From: Halorubrum sodomense
GTDB taxonomy: Archaea > Halobacteriota > Halobacteria > Halobacteriales > Haloferacaceae
Reading direction: 5' to 3'
Length of the DNA stretch: 64,000 bases
Assembly (NCBI RefSeq): GCF_900111935.1
Contig: NZ_FOYN01000005.1
Location: 1-64,000 of the forward strand
Both the position numbers and the translations under genes were made by a program. The notes beneath the pieces were generated by a model. That model saw nothing but the letters and a program-made list of their open reading frames with translations, was not told the DNA's origin and ran no database searches. Positions 8,415 through 16,311 of the stretch are shown one piece after another; position 1 is the first letter of the stretch, and every line of letters begins with the position of its first letter.

Positions 8415-9557
8415 ATGACAGACGAGACCACGCCGGTGATCGCGGCCGCCTACCGAACGCCGCAGGGGAAAGACGGCGGCGTCTACGCGGACGTTCGCAG
8501 CGAGGACCTCTCGACGACGCTCATCGACCACGCGCTCGACGAGACGGGGCTGTCGAGCGACGACGTCGACGACCTGATGTGGGGCGTCGCGCAGCAGCGC
8601 ACCGAGCAGGACAACAACGTCGCGCGCGTTATCGCCCTCCTGTCGGAGCTGGGCGAGTCGGTGCCCGCCACCACGATCAACCGCTGGTGCGCCTCCTCGA
8701 TGCAGGCGGTCATCTCGGCGTCGGACGCGATCGCCGCGGGGAACCGCGACTGTATCATCGCGGGCGGCGTCGAGAACATGAGCCGCGTCCCGATGGACGG
8801 CGACTCCTACCAGCACCTCCACCCCGAGCTCTCGGAGACGTACAACGTCTTCCAGCTGCAGATGGGGATGACCGCCGAGAAGGTGGCCGAGGAGTACGAC
8901 GTGAGCCGCGAGGCGCAAGACGAGTACGCCGCCCGGAGCCACCGGCGCGCGGCCGAGGCGACCGAGTCGGGCCGGTTCGACGACGAGATCGTCCCCGTCG
9001 AGACCGACGACGGCCTGGTCGAGGAAGACGAGGGGATCCGCCCGGACACGACCGCCGAGAAGCTCGCCGGCCTCTCGCCCGCGTTCACCGGCGACGGCAC
9101 TGTCACCGCCGGGAACTCCTCGCAGATCTCCGACGGCGCGTCGCTGACGGTCGTGACGAGCAAGGCGTTCGCCGACGAACACGGGCTCGACGTGCTCGCG
9201 GAGGTCGGCACGAACGCGGTCGCCGGCGTCGACCCCACGGTGATGGGGATCGGCCCGGTGCCCGCCACCCGCGGCCTCCTCGACCGCGCCGGCACCGAGA
9301 TCGACGACTACGACCTCGTCGAGCTGAACGAGGCGTTCGCCTCCCAGTGCGAGTACGCGCGGCGCGAACTCGGCGTCGACGAGGAGATCTACAACGTCAA
9401 CGGCGGCGCCATCGCGCTCGGTCACCCGCTCGGCGCCTCCGGCGCGCGCCTCCCCGTCACGCTCCTCCACGAGATGCAGAAGCGCGACGCCGAGCGCGGC
9501 CTCGCGACGCTCTGCGTCGGCTTCGGCCAGGGCGCCGCGATCGAGTTCCTGCGATAG
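8415..9557 (+). CDS. Thiolase (acetyl-CoA C-acyltransferase)
   Basis: 380 residues of the degradative/biosynthetic thiolase family, which cleaves or forms 3-ketoacyl-CoA. The nucleophile is Cys92 in NRWCASSMQA. The C-terminal half has NEAFAS, then GHPLGASGAR with the catalytic His, then LCVGFGQGAA with the second Cys. All three signature regions are present and the length is normal. Haloarchaea use several paralogues in fatty-acid oxidation and polyhydroxyalkanoate or mevalonate precursor formation, so the exact pathway is open. No partner beta-oxidation genes lie next to it. Structured repeat copy A follows 26 bp after the stop. Confidence 0.9.
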   Translation: MTDETTPVIAAAYRTPQGKDGGVYADVRSEDLSTTLIDHALDETGLSSDDVDDLMWGVAQQRTEQDNNVARVIALLSELGESVPATTINRWCASSMQAVISASDAIAAGNRDCIIAGGVENMSRVPMDGDSYQHLHPELSETYNVFQLQMGMTAEKVAEEYDVSREAQDEYAARSHRRAAEATESGRFDDEIVPVETDDGLVEEDEGIRPDTTAEKLAGLSPAFTGDGTVTAGNSSQISDGASLTVVTSKAFADEHGLDVLAEVGTNAVAGVDPTVMGIGPVPATRGLLDRAGTEIDDYDLVELNEAFASQCEYARRELGVDEEIYNVNGGAIALGHPLGASGARLPVTLLHEMQKRDAERGLATLCVGFGQGAAIEFLR

Positions 9558-9583
9558 ACAGCCGCGAGACGGATTTTCGCCGC

Positions 9584-9839
9584 GGCGCGCCTGCGAGCGG
9601 CCGCCCCCGGCGGCCGCGAGCCAGCCCGCGAGGGAGTCAGTCGCCGGAGCGAAGCGACGGCGACTGACGAGGCTGGGGAGGCGTGAGGTGCGTGGCTGTG
9701 CGGGGCGGGGCGGGACTCGAAGGGGCGGCCGGGAGGCGGGCGCAGGCGACGCAAGGACCGCAAGGAACGAGCGGAGCGAGTGACTGAGGACCGCAGCGAG
9801 CGTGCGCCCGCCTCCCGGCCGGGGCTTCGGCGGTGTTCG
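9584..9839 (+). repeat. Dispersed three-hairpin element, copy A
   Basis: Copy A (about 256 bp) of an element also found at 17263-17514 and 24416-24662. Hairpin I: 9597-9604 with 9610-9617 (8 bp, 5-nt loop). Hairpin II: 9636-9646 with 9658-9668 (11 bp). Hairpin III: 9727-9744 with 9803-9820 (18 bp perfect, 58-nt loop). A conserved TGGGGAGGCGTGAGG lies between II and III, and the end is GGGCTTCGGCGGTGTTC. It fills the convergent gap between the thiolase and thiL genes. Open frames across it do not stay in register between copies, so it is not coding. Confidence 0.9.
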
Positions 9840-9867
9840 TGTCCATCGCGTTGCCGTCGTCGATCGC

Positions 9868-10779
9868 TTACTCGTCGCCGTGCGTGAAGCCGCGGTCGGG
9901 GAGCGGGTCGCCGTCGGCGACGACGCGCGACGACTCCTCCTCGGGCGCTTCGGTTACCGTCCCGATCTGGGTCAAGCCGGCCGGACACGCCGCTTCGACC
10001 TCATCAACCTCGTCTTCCGGCACCGCACAGACCAACTCGAAGTCCTCGCCGAAGTGCGCCGCGAGCTCGAACCGCTCCGCCGACCCCTCCGCGACCTCCT
10101 CGACTGCGGGATGGGCCGGAACCGCGTCCCGCTCCAGCTCGATCCCGACCGCGCTCGCCTCGGCGAGCTGGTGACACGACCGCGCCAGCCCGTCCGAGGA
10201 GTCCATCATTGCGGTCGCCGTCCCCGCCAGCGCCAGCCCGTCGGCCACGCGCGGCGTGAACCGGAACAGCTCGTTGGCGCGCTCGACCGCCTCGTCGTCG
10301 CCGCGCTCGAACAGCCGCAGCGCCGCCGCCGACCGCCCCCACTCGCCGGTCACGCAGAGCGCGTCGCCCGGCCGCGCCCCGTCGCGGGTGACGCTCCCGG
10401 CCTCAGTCACGTCCCCGACGGCGGTGGTCGCGGTCGTGAACTCCACGTGTTCGTCGAGGTCGCCGCCGACGTACTCGGCGCCGACCGCCTCGCAGACGTC
10501 GACCGCGCCCGCGACGAACGCGTCGAGCTCGTCCGGGTCGAACGCCTCGTCGGCGTAGACGGCGACCGCCGCGCGCGCCGTCGCACCCATGGCGGCCACG
10601 TCCGACAGCGAGGCGCCGACCGCGCGCCAGCCGGCGGTGTACCGCGTCGTCCCGGGCGGGAAGTCGGTCCGCTCGTGGAGCATGTCCGTCGTGATGACCG
10701 TCCCGTCGACGACGGCGGCGTCGTCGCCCGCGTGCGGGAGGTCGGCCGCGATGGCCCGGAGCGCGTCGCGTTCGTTCAC
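9868..10779 (-). CDS. thiL: Thiamine-monophosphate kinase
   Basis: 303 residues; phosphorylates thiamine monophosphate to thiamine diphosphate with ATP, the last step of cofactor synthesis. It belongs to the PurM/ThiL fold. HAGDDAAVVDG near the N-terminus and GDLDEHVEFTTATTAVGD in the middle hold the metal-binding acids, and MMDSSDGLARSCHQLA is the ThiL signature. The frame runs upstream to 10929, but the GTG at 10779 (MNERDALRAI) gives the normal N-terminus. It is convergent with the thiolase gene across repeat copy A, and divergent from the aceA operon. Confidence 0.92.
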   Translation of the reverse strand: MNERDALRAIAADLPHAGDDAAVVDGTVITTDMLHERTDFPPGTTRYTAGWRAVGASLSDVAAMGATARAAVAVYADEAFDPDELDAFVAGAVDVCEAVGAEYVGGDLDEHVEFTTATTAVGDVTEAGSVTRDGARPGDALCVTGEWGRSAAALRLFERGDDEAVERANELFRFTPRVADGLALAGTATAMMDSSDGLARSCHQLAEASAVGIELERDAVPAHPAVEEVAEGSAERFELAAHFGEDFELVCAVPEDEVDEVEAACPAGLTQIGTVTEAPEEESSRVVADGDPLPDRGFTHGDE

Positions 10780-10835
10780 TACCCCACGCTCCGCGCGGCG
10801 AGGCCAATAAGCGATCGGTCCGGGCGGGCGAGGCC

Positions 10836-10875
10836 GGGTCGCCTCGGAGTTAGCGGGGTCACCTCGGAGTTGCGC
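10836..10875. repeat. 20-bp tandem duplication upstream of thiL
   Basis: Two adjacent 20-bp units share GGGTC(G/A)CCTCGGAGTT and then diverge. They lie 57-96 bp upstream of the thiL start, in a gap with no gene. The rest of 10780-11011 holds only the AT-rich promoter region of the aceA operon. Confidence 0.55.
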
Positions 10876-10978
10876 CCGGGTCGCGTCCTCCGATTCGTCC
10901 GTTCCGTGTCGCGTGTTGTCATGGAACATTTAAACGGGTAAAACAACATAACGAATATTATCATTATCAATCATTATG

Positions 10979-10985
10979 TTTATTA
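10979..10985 (+). promoter_or_regulatory. TATA-like box of the aceA operon
   Basis: TTTATTA inside an AT-rich patch (about 10920-10990), centred near 10982. A start about 27 bp downstream falls at 11009, just before the ATG at 11012 of the first tiny ORF. This puts the tiny ORFs at the 5' end of the isocitrate lyase transcript. Confidence 0.5.
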
Positions 10986-11011
10986 CTACCCGCCGAATCG
11001 TCCCAGTCGCA

Positions 11012-11110
11012 ATGGCAGTATCCGTACACGGACACGCAGCGACCCGACGCACGGACTCGATCACCAGACGACCGCCGCAACCGCCCACACGACCCGATGA
11101 CGACACCTAA
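11012..11110 (+). CDS. Tiny leader ORF 1 of the aceA operon (32 aa)
   Basis: MAVSVHGHAATRRTDS begins a 32-codon frame whose ATG is 30 bp after the TATA-box centre, the position expected for a leaderless start. It is basic and rich in Pro/Thr/Arg and overlaps the next ORF by 14 bp. There is no recognisable domain. It may be a regulatory leader peptide or a chance frame; the promoter spacing and the chain of overlaps argue for translation. Confidence 0.35.
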   Translation: MAVSVHGHAATRRTDSITRRPPQPPTRPDDDT

Positions 11111-11411
11111 CGACACGAGCGAAGACACGACCCGACGCACCGACAGCACGACCGACCGACGCACGGAGTCGGACACGACGACTTCTCCCGAACGGATCCC
11201 CGGCCGCATCCCGCCCACCGAGGAGGCGGGCGCGCCGCTGGTTCCGCCGATCGCCACCCGCCGAGCCGCGGGGACGCGGTCGCCCGGCTCGTCACCGCGG
11301 ACCGAGACCCGCTCCCGAACGCGCCCGCCGACGGACGGCGAGCGCGACGCGCCGCTCGTCCCCGACATGCGTCCCGCCTCGCGGACGCGGACGGACGGGG
11401 GGTCGCGATGA
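11097..11411 (+). CDS. Small Thr/Arg-rich ORF 2 upstream of aceA (104 aa)
   Basis: A 104-residue frame rich in Thr, Arg, Pro and Asp, with no hydrophobic core and two similar segments, EAGAPLVPPIATRRA and RDAPLVPDMRPASR, suggesting an internal repeat. It is predicted to be disordered. Its TGA overlaps the ATG of ORF 3 (ATGA junction), as in translationally coupled genes. I recognise no family. Codon use is GC-rich like the neighbours, so the frame could be either real or a consequence of base composition. Confidence 0.4.
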   Translation: MTTPNDTSEDTTRRTDSTTDRRTESDTTTSPERIPGRIPPTEEAGAPLVPPIATRRAAGTRSPGSSPRTETRSRTRPPTDGERDAPLVPDMRPASRTRTDGGSR

Positions 11412-11584
11412 GTTCGTTCCGCCGCGCCGTCCCGCTGGCGCCGGCCGGCGACGGCCCGCGACCGGACGCCACGGCGTTCGCGCCGACGAGGCGCACCACC
11501 GCGTCGAACCGGACCGCGCCGGAACAGACTGCGCCGAACCGGACCGCGCCCAACCAGACCGCAGACGACGCCGCCACGCAGTAA
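11408..11584 (+). CDS. Small Ala/Pro/Thr-rich ORF 3 upstream of aceA (58 aa)
   Basis: 58 codons beginning [16 protein letters not shown], with a repeated TAPxQ/NRTAP pattern near the C-terminus ([19 protein letters not shown]). It has no domain. The ATG overlaps the stop of ORF 2 by 4 bp, and its stop lies 4 bp before the isocitrate lyase ATG. The tight spacing suggests coupling to aceA translation; function unknown. Confidence 0.4.
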   Translation: MSSFRRAVPLAPAGDGPRPDATAFAPTRRTTASNRTAPEQTAPNRTAPNQTADDAATQ

Positions 11585-11588
11585 CCCG

Positions 11589-12629
11589 ATGAATCCCAAC
11601 GAACTCGACGACGACGTCTTCGACAGAGACATCGACAACCCGGCCGGCCGGCGGCTCCGCGAGCTGTTCGACGAGCAGGAGTACACGTTCGCGCCGGGGA
11701 TCTACCACGCGCTCGACGCCCGCCTCGCGGAGATGGCCGGCCTCGACGCGGCCTACATGAGCGGCTACTCGACCGTCCTCGGCCAGTTCGGCTTCCCCGA
11801 CCTGGAGATGGTGACGATGAGCGAGATGGTCGAGAACGCGAAGCGCATGGTCGAGGCGACGAACCTCCCCGTCATCGCGGACTGCGACACCGGCTACGGC
11901 GGCGTCCACAACGTCCGCCGCGCGGTCCGCGAGTACGAGAAGGCCGGCGTCGCCGCCGTCCACATCGAGGACCAGACCTCGCCGAAGCGCTGCGGCCACA
12001 TCGCGGGCAAACAGATCGTCTCCCGCGAGCAGGCGCGGTCGCGCTTCGAGGCCGCGGTCGACGCCAAGCAGAGCGAGGACACGGTGATCATCGCCCGCAC
12101 CGACGCGTACGGCTCCGCCAACGGCGACTGGGAGGAGCACCTCGAACGCGGCCGGATCTACGCCGACGCCGGGGTCGACCTCGTCTGGCCGGAGATGCCC
12201 GACCCGTCTCGCGAGGACGCGGTCGAGTACGCCGAGACGATCCACGAGACGCACCCCGACCTCGACTTAGCCTTCAACTACTCCTCCTCGTTCGAGTGGG
12301 GCGCCCAGGAGGACCCGCTCACCTTCGAGGAGCTGGGCGACCTGGGCTACCAGTACATCTTCATCACGCTGTACGGGCTCCACTCGGGCGCGCACGCCGT
12401 CTACGAGGACCTCTCGAACATCGCCGAGAACGACGAACAGGCGCAGTTCGACCTCGAGGAGCGGTACATCGGCCACGAGACCGAGAGCCACCACGAGCTC
12501 TCCTTCGTCCCGCGCTACCAGGAGGTCGAGGCAGAGTTCGACCCCGAGGCGCGCAAGCGGCAGGAGGAGTCGGCCGGCTTCACCGAGGAGGAGAACGACC
12601 CGATCACGGCCTCGGAGGGCGACGACTGA
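11589..12629 (+). CDS. aceA: Isocitrate lyase (ICL/PEP-mutase superfamily)
   Basis: 346 residues; expected to split isocitrate into glyoxylate and succinate in the glyoxylate shunt. The catalytic loop KRCGH is at 133-137. The metal-site region ADCDTGYGG is at about 98-106, and HIEDQ is at 125-129. The protein is short, like haloarchaeal ICLs, and lacks the insert of E. coli AceA. 2-methylisocitrate lyase shares KRCGH, so substrate is inferred from context: its stop overlaps by one base the start of a malyl-CoA-lyase-type gene, and a CoA transferase lies beyond. The three tiny ORFs 5' of it share its promoter. Confidence 0.87.
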   Translation: MNPNELDDDVFDRDIDNPAGRRLRELFDEQEYTFAPGIYHALDARLAEMAGLDAAYMSGYSTVLGQFGFPDLEMVTMSEMVENAKRMVEATNLPVIADCDTGYGGVHNVRRAVREYEKAGVAAVHIEDQTSPKRCGHIAGKQIVSREQARSRFEAAVDAKQSEDTVIIARTDAYGSANGDWEEHLERGRIYADAGVDLVWPEMPDPSREDAVEYAETIHETHPDLDLAFNYSSSFEWGAQEDPLTFEELGDLGYQYIFITLYGLHSGAHAVYEDLSNIAENDEQAQFDLEERYIGHETESHHELSFVPRYQEVEAEFDPEARKRQEESAGFTEEENDPITASEGDD

Positions 12630-13549
12630 TGGGCGGACCGGACGACGTCACGCTCCGACGGAGCCAGCTCGCGACGCCGGGATCCGACCCGGAGATGATC
12701 GAACGAGCGCCCGACTCCGGGGCCGACGAGGCGTTCCTCGACCTGGAGGACTCCGTCGCGCCCGCGGCGAAGGTCGACGCCCGCGAGAACGTCATCGAGG
12801 GGCTGATCGAGTACGACTGGTCCGACACCCGGCCGTGCTACCGGATGAACGGCGTCGACACCCGGTGGTTCTACGACGACGTGATCGAGGTCGTCGGGCG
12901 CGCCGGCGAGCACCTCGACACGATCATGGTGCCGATGGCGAACAATCCGGAGACGGTCGCGACCGTCGACAACCTCCTGACGCAGGTCGAGGCGAACAAC
13001 GACCTCCCGATCGGAGGCATCGGCCTCCAGGCGCAGATCGAGTCGCCCGAGGCGATGACGAAGGTCGCCGACATCGCCCGCGCGAGCGACCGCCTGGAGT
13101 CGCTCGTGTTCGGTCCCGGCGACTACACCGCGAACGTCGGCGCCGCGGGGCTCACCATCGGCTCCGGCGGCGGCTACCCCGGCCACTACTGGCACTACCA
13201 GCTCGCGCGCATCGCGCACGCGGCGAAGGCGCAGGGGCTACAGGTGATCGACGGCCCGTACGCCGAGATCGAGGACGCGGCGGGGTTCCGCGACTCCTGT
13301 CGGTGGGCGAGCCAGCTGGGCTGTGACGGCAAGTGGGCGATCCACCCGAGCCAGATCGAGCCCGCCAACGAGACGTTCGCGCCCTCGCCCGAGGAGGCCG
13401 AGAAGGCCCGTCGGATCGTCGACGCCTACGCGGAGGCGAAAGAGCAGGGCAAGGGCGCCGTCTCGGTCGACGGCGAGATGGTCGACGAGGCGACAGACAA
13501 GATGGCCCGCGGCATCGTCGCGCGCGCCGAGCAGGCGGGGATCCTGTAA
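12629..13549 (+). CDS. CitE/HpcH-HpaI family lyase, probable malyl-CoA lyase or malate synthase partner
   Basis: 306 residues of the CitE-like C-C lyase family. DEAFLDLEDSVAP (about 31-43) holds a conserved acidic cluster, IGLQAQIESPEAM the metal-binding Glu region, and LVFGPGDYTANVG the second acidic ligand. IHPSQIEPANETF is the C-terminal family motif. In Halobacteria, members act on malyl-CoA or beta-methylmalyl-CoA, joining glyoxylate to acetyl- or propionyl-CoA. Directly after isocitrate lyase with a 1-base stop/start overlap, it most likely consumes the glyoxylate made there. It is shorter than the 430-residue haloarchaeal malate synthase AceB, so I do not call it malate synthase. Confidence 0.8.
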   Translation: MGGPDDVTLRRSQLATPGSDPEMIERAPDSGADEAFLDLEDSVAPAAKVDARENVIEGLIEYDWSDTRPCYRMNGVDTRWFYDDVIEVVGRAGEHLDTIMVPMANNPETVATVDNLLTQVEANNDLPIGGIGLQAQIESPEAMTKVADIARASDRLESLVFGPGDYTANVGAAGLTIGSGGGYPGHYWHYQLARIAHAAKAQGLQVIDGPYAEIEDAAGFRDSCRWASQLGCDGKWAIHPSQIEPANETFAPSPEEAEKARRIVDAYAEAKEQGKGAVSVDGEMVDEATDKMARGIVARAEQAGIL

Positions 13550-13613
13550 GGTCACCTCGCGCCGCCCCGCGCTCGATTCCCTGTGGGCATCTCCTTTTAT
13601 TTCGTGCCCGGTT

Positions 13614-14900
13614 CTACTCCGAGATCGCGCCGCGTTCACGGAGTTCGTCGATGTCGTCGTCGCCGTAGCCGTACTCGCGGAGGACCGACTCCGTGTGTTC
13701 GCCGAGCGCGGGCGGGTGACGGCGGACCGTCGTCGGCGTCCGCGAGAGGTGCATCGGGGAGCCGGGGAACCGTACCGTGCCGGCGGTCGGGTGCTCGGCC
13801 GCTTCGAGCATCCCGCGCGCCTCGATCTGGGGGTCGGCGAACACCTCGCTCACGTCGCGGACGCGGCTCGCGGGGACGTCATGGTCCGCCAGCCGCTCGA
13901 CCGCCTCGTCGGTCGTCATCGCGGCGAAGGTCTCCTCGAGCTCGCGGTCCAGCTCCTCCCGGTTCCGGACGCGCCCCTCGTTCTCCTCGAACCGTTCGTC
14001 CGCGAGCAGGTCCGGACGGTCGAGCGCCTCGCACAGCGGGGGCCAGAACCGGTCGGACGAGCAGGCGACGACGACGTAGTCGTCCGCCGTCTCGAACGCG
14101 CGGTAGGGGACGATGTTCGGGTGCTTGCTCCCCATCCGCCCCGGCGGCTCGCCGCTGGCGAAGTAGTTCGTCGCCATGTAGCTGGTCCAGGCGGCCTGGC
14201 CGTCGAGCAGGCTCACGTCGACCTTCTGGCCGCGGCCGTCGCCGAGCTCGCGTTCGAGCAGCGCCGCGAGGATCGCCTGCGTCGCGTACATCCCGGCGCC
14301 GATGTCGGCGAGCGCGACGCCGATCCGGACCGGCGGGCCGCCTTCGACCCCCGTGAACGACATGAACCCGCCCCGGGCCTGCATCGTGATGTCGTAGGCC
14401 GGCTCGTCGCGGTCGGGTCCCCACTCGCCGTAGCCGGAGATGGCGCAGTAAACGAGCCCCGGGTTCTCGTCCGCGAGGTCGCCGTAGCCGAGGCCCCACT
14501 CCTCCGTCTTGCCGACCCGGAAGTTCTCGACGAGCACGTCGGCCTCGCGGGCGAGGTCGCGGGCGACCGCGCGGCCCGCCTCGGTCGTCAGGTCCAGCTG
14601 GATCGAGCGCTTGTTGCGGTTGACGCTCACGTAGTAGGCGCTCTCCGCGCCGTCGTCGCTCTCCGCGCCCTCGTCGTCGCTCCCGCCGCCCTCGCCGCCG
14701 TCACCCCTGCTGAACGCCGGCGGGACCCACGTCCGGGTCTGGTCGCCCGGACCGGGCCGTTCGACCTTGATCACCGCCGCGCCGAGGTCGCCCAGCTGCA
14801 TCGTACAGAACGGCCCGACGAGCACCCGAGAGAGGTCCAGCACCGTGAGCCCGTCCAGCGGCCCCACGTCGCCCTCGGGATCGCGCGCTTCACCGACCAC
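13614..14900 (-). CDS. CaiB/BaiF family CoA transferase (class III)
   Basis: 428 residues; class III transferases move CoA between carboxylates through an aspartyl intermediate. The catalytic Asp170 is in EPAYDITMQARGG. The N-terminal LDGLTVLDLSRVLVGPF and VLVENFRVG are family signatures. An acidic Gly/Asp/Glu/Ser insert (about residues 65-87) interrupts the region before YYVSVNRNKRS, probably a surface loop typical of halophiles. Candidate substrates are mesaconate/methylmalate, malate or succinate CoA esters, suggested by its convergent neighbour of the malyl-CoA-lyase type. The start is GTG at 14900. Confidence 0.85.
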   Translation of the reverse strand: MVGEARDPEGDVGPLDGLTVLDLSRVLVGPFCTMQLGDLGAAVIKVERPGPGDQTRTWVPPAFSRGDGGEGGGSDDEGAESDDGAESAYYVSVNRNKRSIQLDLTTEAGRAVARDLAREADVLVENFRVGKTEEWGLGYGDLADENPGLVYCAISGYGEWGPDRDEPAYDITMQARGGFMSFTGVEGGPPVRIGVALADIGAGMYATQAILAALLERELGDGRGQKVDVSLLDGQAAWTSYMATNYFASGEPPGRMGSKHPNIVPYRAFETADDYVVVACSSDRFWPPLCEALDRPDLLADERFEENEGRVRNREELDRELEETFAAMTTDEAVERLADHDVPASRVRDVSEVFADPQIEARGMLEAAEHPTAGTVRFPGSPMHLSRTPTTVRRHPPALGEHTESVLREYGYGDDDIDELRERGAISE

Positions 14901-15011
14901 GCGAGATCGCCTCCGCGGACCGTCGCCGTGTCCGGTTCATGCGATCCGGCTCAGCCGCCGGGCTACTGAGTGTTGCGGCGCCGTGGCCGCCGAGAGAGAA
15001 GGAGCGTCGGC

Positions 15012-15176
15012 TCAGGCCGAGAGGGTGTCGATACCGTTGATTTCGACGTAGCCGTAGCCGCAGTCGGGGCAGCGCCACTTCGTCTTCTCGCCGAGGTGGA
15101 GGGTCATCGCCGCGGTCCGGTAGAACGAGCGGGTCTCGCCGCACGCGGGACAGTCCACGTCCTTTTCGAGCGCCAT
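15012..15176 (-). CDS. Small zinc beta-ribbon protein (54 aa)
   Basis: 54 codons from the ATG at 15176: MALEKDVDCPACGETRSF, then a strand, then WRCPDCGYGYVEI. Two CPxC knuckles 29 residues apart define a rubredoxin-like zinc ribbon. Such tiny ribbon proteins are common in Halobacteria with unknown partners, possibly nucleic acid or protein binding. It is preceded on the same strand by the membrane gate gene, 54 bp upstream, and may be cotranscribed with it. 14901-15011 holds no gene. Confidence 0.8.
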   Translation of the reverse strand: MALEKDVDCPACGETRSFYRTAAMTLHLGEKTKWRCPDCGYGYVEINGIDTLSA

Positions 15177-15230
15177 GTGCCCCGGTCGGTCCGGGGCGGT
15201 GTTGAACCTACTGATTCGGGTACGGGAAAC

Positions 15231-16241
15231 TCACCACACCGGTGCGAGCAGCAGCGCGACCGTCGCGGAGATGAAGGCGAGCTTCAGCGCGGTGTTGACG
15301 ACGATCACCTTCGTGCCGAACGACGCGCCCCAGATCCCGTACTGGAAGGGGATCGAGCGCCGGAACGTCGAGACGGCGAACGAGAGGATGCTCCCGATGA
15401 GCAGCGACGCGACCGCGGTGCGGGCGGTGAAGGTGCCGGCTTCGGTCCCGGCCAGCGTCGCCGCGCCCGCGGTCGTGTCGAGCGTGAACACCGCGATGAC
15501 GGGTACCGCTTCGCCGGGGAGCCCGAGCACGCTCGTGATCGGCTCCGCGACGTCCGTCAGCGCCGCCACGTCGTAGGTCGTGACGAGCCAGATGACGAGC
15601 GTGTACACGACCGCGAGCCGCGGGACGATCCGGCGGAGCGTCCCCCACGACTTCTCGGCTGCGTCGCGGACGCGCTCCCGGTCGGTGCGGTCGTCGTCTT
15701 CGGGCCCGGTCGCGTCGACGTCGTCGAGCGCGGACCGGTCGACGTTCGACTCGGAGAGGAGCAGTCCGCCGGCGACGACGCCCGTGACCGTGATCAGCAG
15801 CGCGATGCCGGCGCGCGCGCCGACGTAGACGGCGCCGGTGGTGACCCCGAGGATCGGGATCAACACCGGGACGTAGTAGGTGAACACGTGCTGGACGAAG
15901 CCGAAGAACGTGTTCATCACCACCGCGACGAGCGTCGCGCGGTCGTCGAGCAGCCCGGCCTCGCGGTACTCCGCGAGCGTCGCGTAGCCCGCGGTCGTCG
16001 ACGCCGCGGTCGTGAGGATCGCCGTGCCGACCTCGTCCGGGAGGTTCGCCGGCCGCGTGAGCCATCCCGCGACTCCGGCGACGTACCGGACCAATCCGAA
16101 CGCGACGGCGACGTTGGCGACGAAGACGCCGCCCGCGATGAACGCCGTGATCCGAGCCAGCCGGGGGACCACGTCCGCGAGCAGCGCCGCGAGGTCGGCG
16201 GCGACCGATTGCACGAACCGACGTACGCGAGGGGCGCTCAA
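15231..16241 (-). CDS. Membrane protein with nucleoside-recognition/Gate domains
   Basis: About 336 residues with eight or more hydrophobic helices in two homologous halves. The segments AILTTAASTTAGYATLAEY and VFTLDTTAGAATLAGT are the paired loops of 'Gate'/nucleoside-recognition proteins related to SpmA/SpmB and the FeoB membrane core. A charged Asp-rich cytoplasmic linker (around SNVDRSALDDVDATGPEDDD) joins the halves. A transport or gating role is inferred only from the family. The long frame reaches 16379, but that would overlap the start region of the divergent gene. TTG at 16241 or GTG at 16214 are the likely starts. Confidence 0.75.
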   Translation of the reverse strand: MSAPRVRRFVQSVAADLAALLADVVPRLARITAFIAGGVFVANVAVAFGLVRYVAGVAGWLTRPANLPDEVGTAILTTAASTTAGYATLAEYREAGLLDDRATLVAVVMNTFFGFVQHVFTYYVPVLIPILGVTTGAVYVGARAGIALLITVTGVVAGGLLLSESNVDRSALDDVDATGPEDDDRTDRERVRDAAEKSWGTLRRIVPRLAVVYTLVIWLVTTYDVAALTDVAEPITSVLGLPGEAVPVIAVFTLDTTAGAATLAGTEAGTFTARTAVASLLIGSILSFAVSTFRRSIPFQYGIWGASFGTKVIVVNTALKLAFISATVALLLAPVW

Positions 16242-16311
16242 ATGGCCGTCGGAACGCGCGCCCGTTCCAGGCGCCCGGGGCTTATGTCGCCCCGCGGAGA
16301 ACGCCCGCTCG

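Noticed and set aside
9637-9846. Peptide frames across the three-hairpin copies (RRAHARCGP-type)
   Set aside because: Similar peptides can be read from all copies, but loop lengths of 58 versus 56 nt and other indels break the frame between copies, so they are not coding.
15175-15828. Ser/Thr-rich plus-strand frames around 15.2-15.8 kb
   Set aside because: Antisense to the Gate-domain membrane protein; composition typical of a shadow frame.
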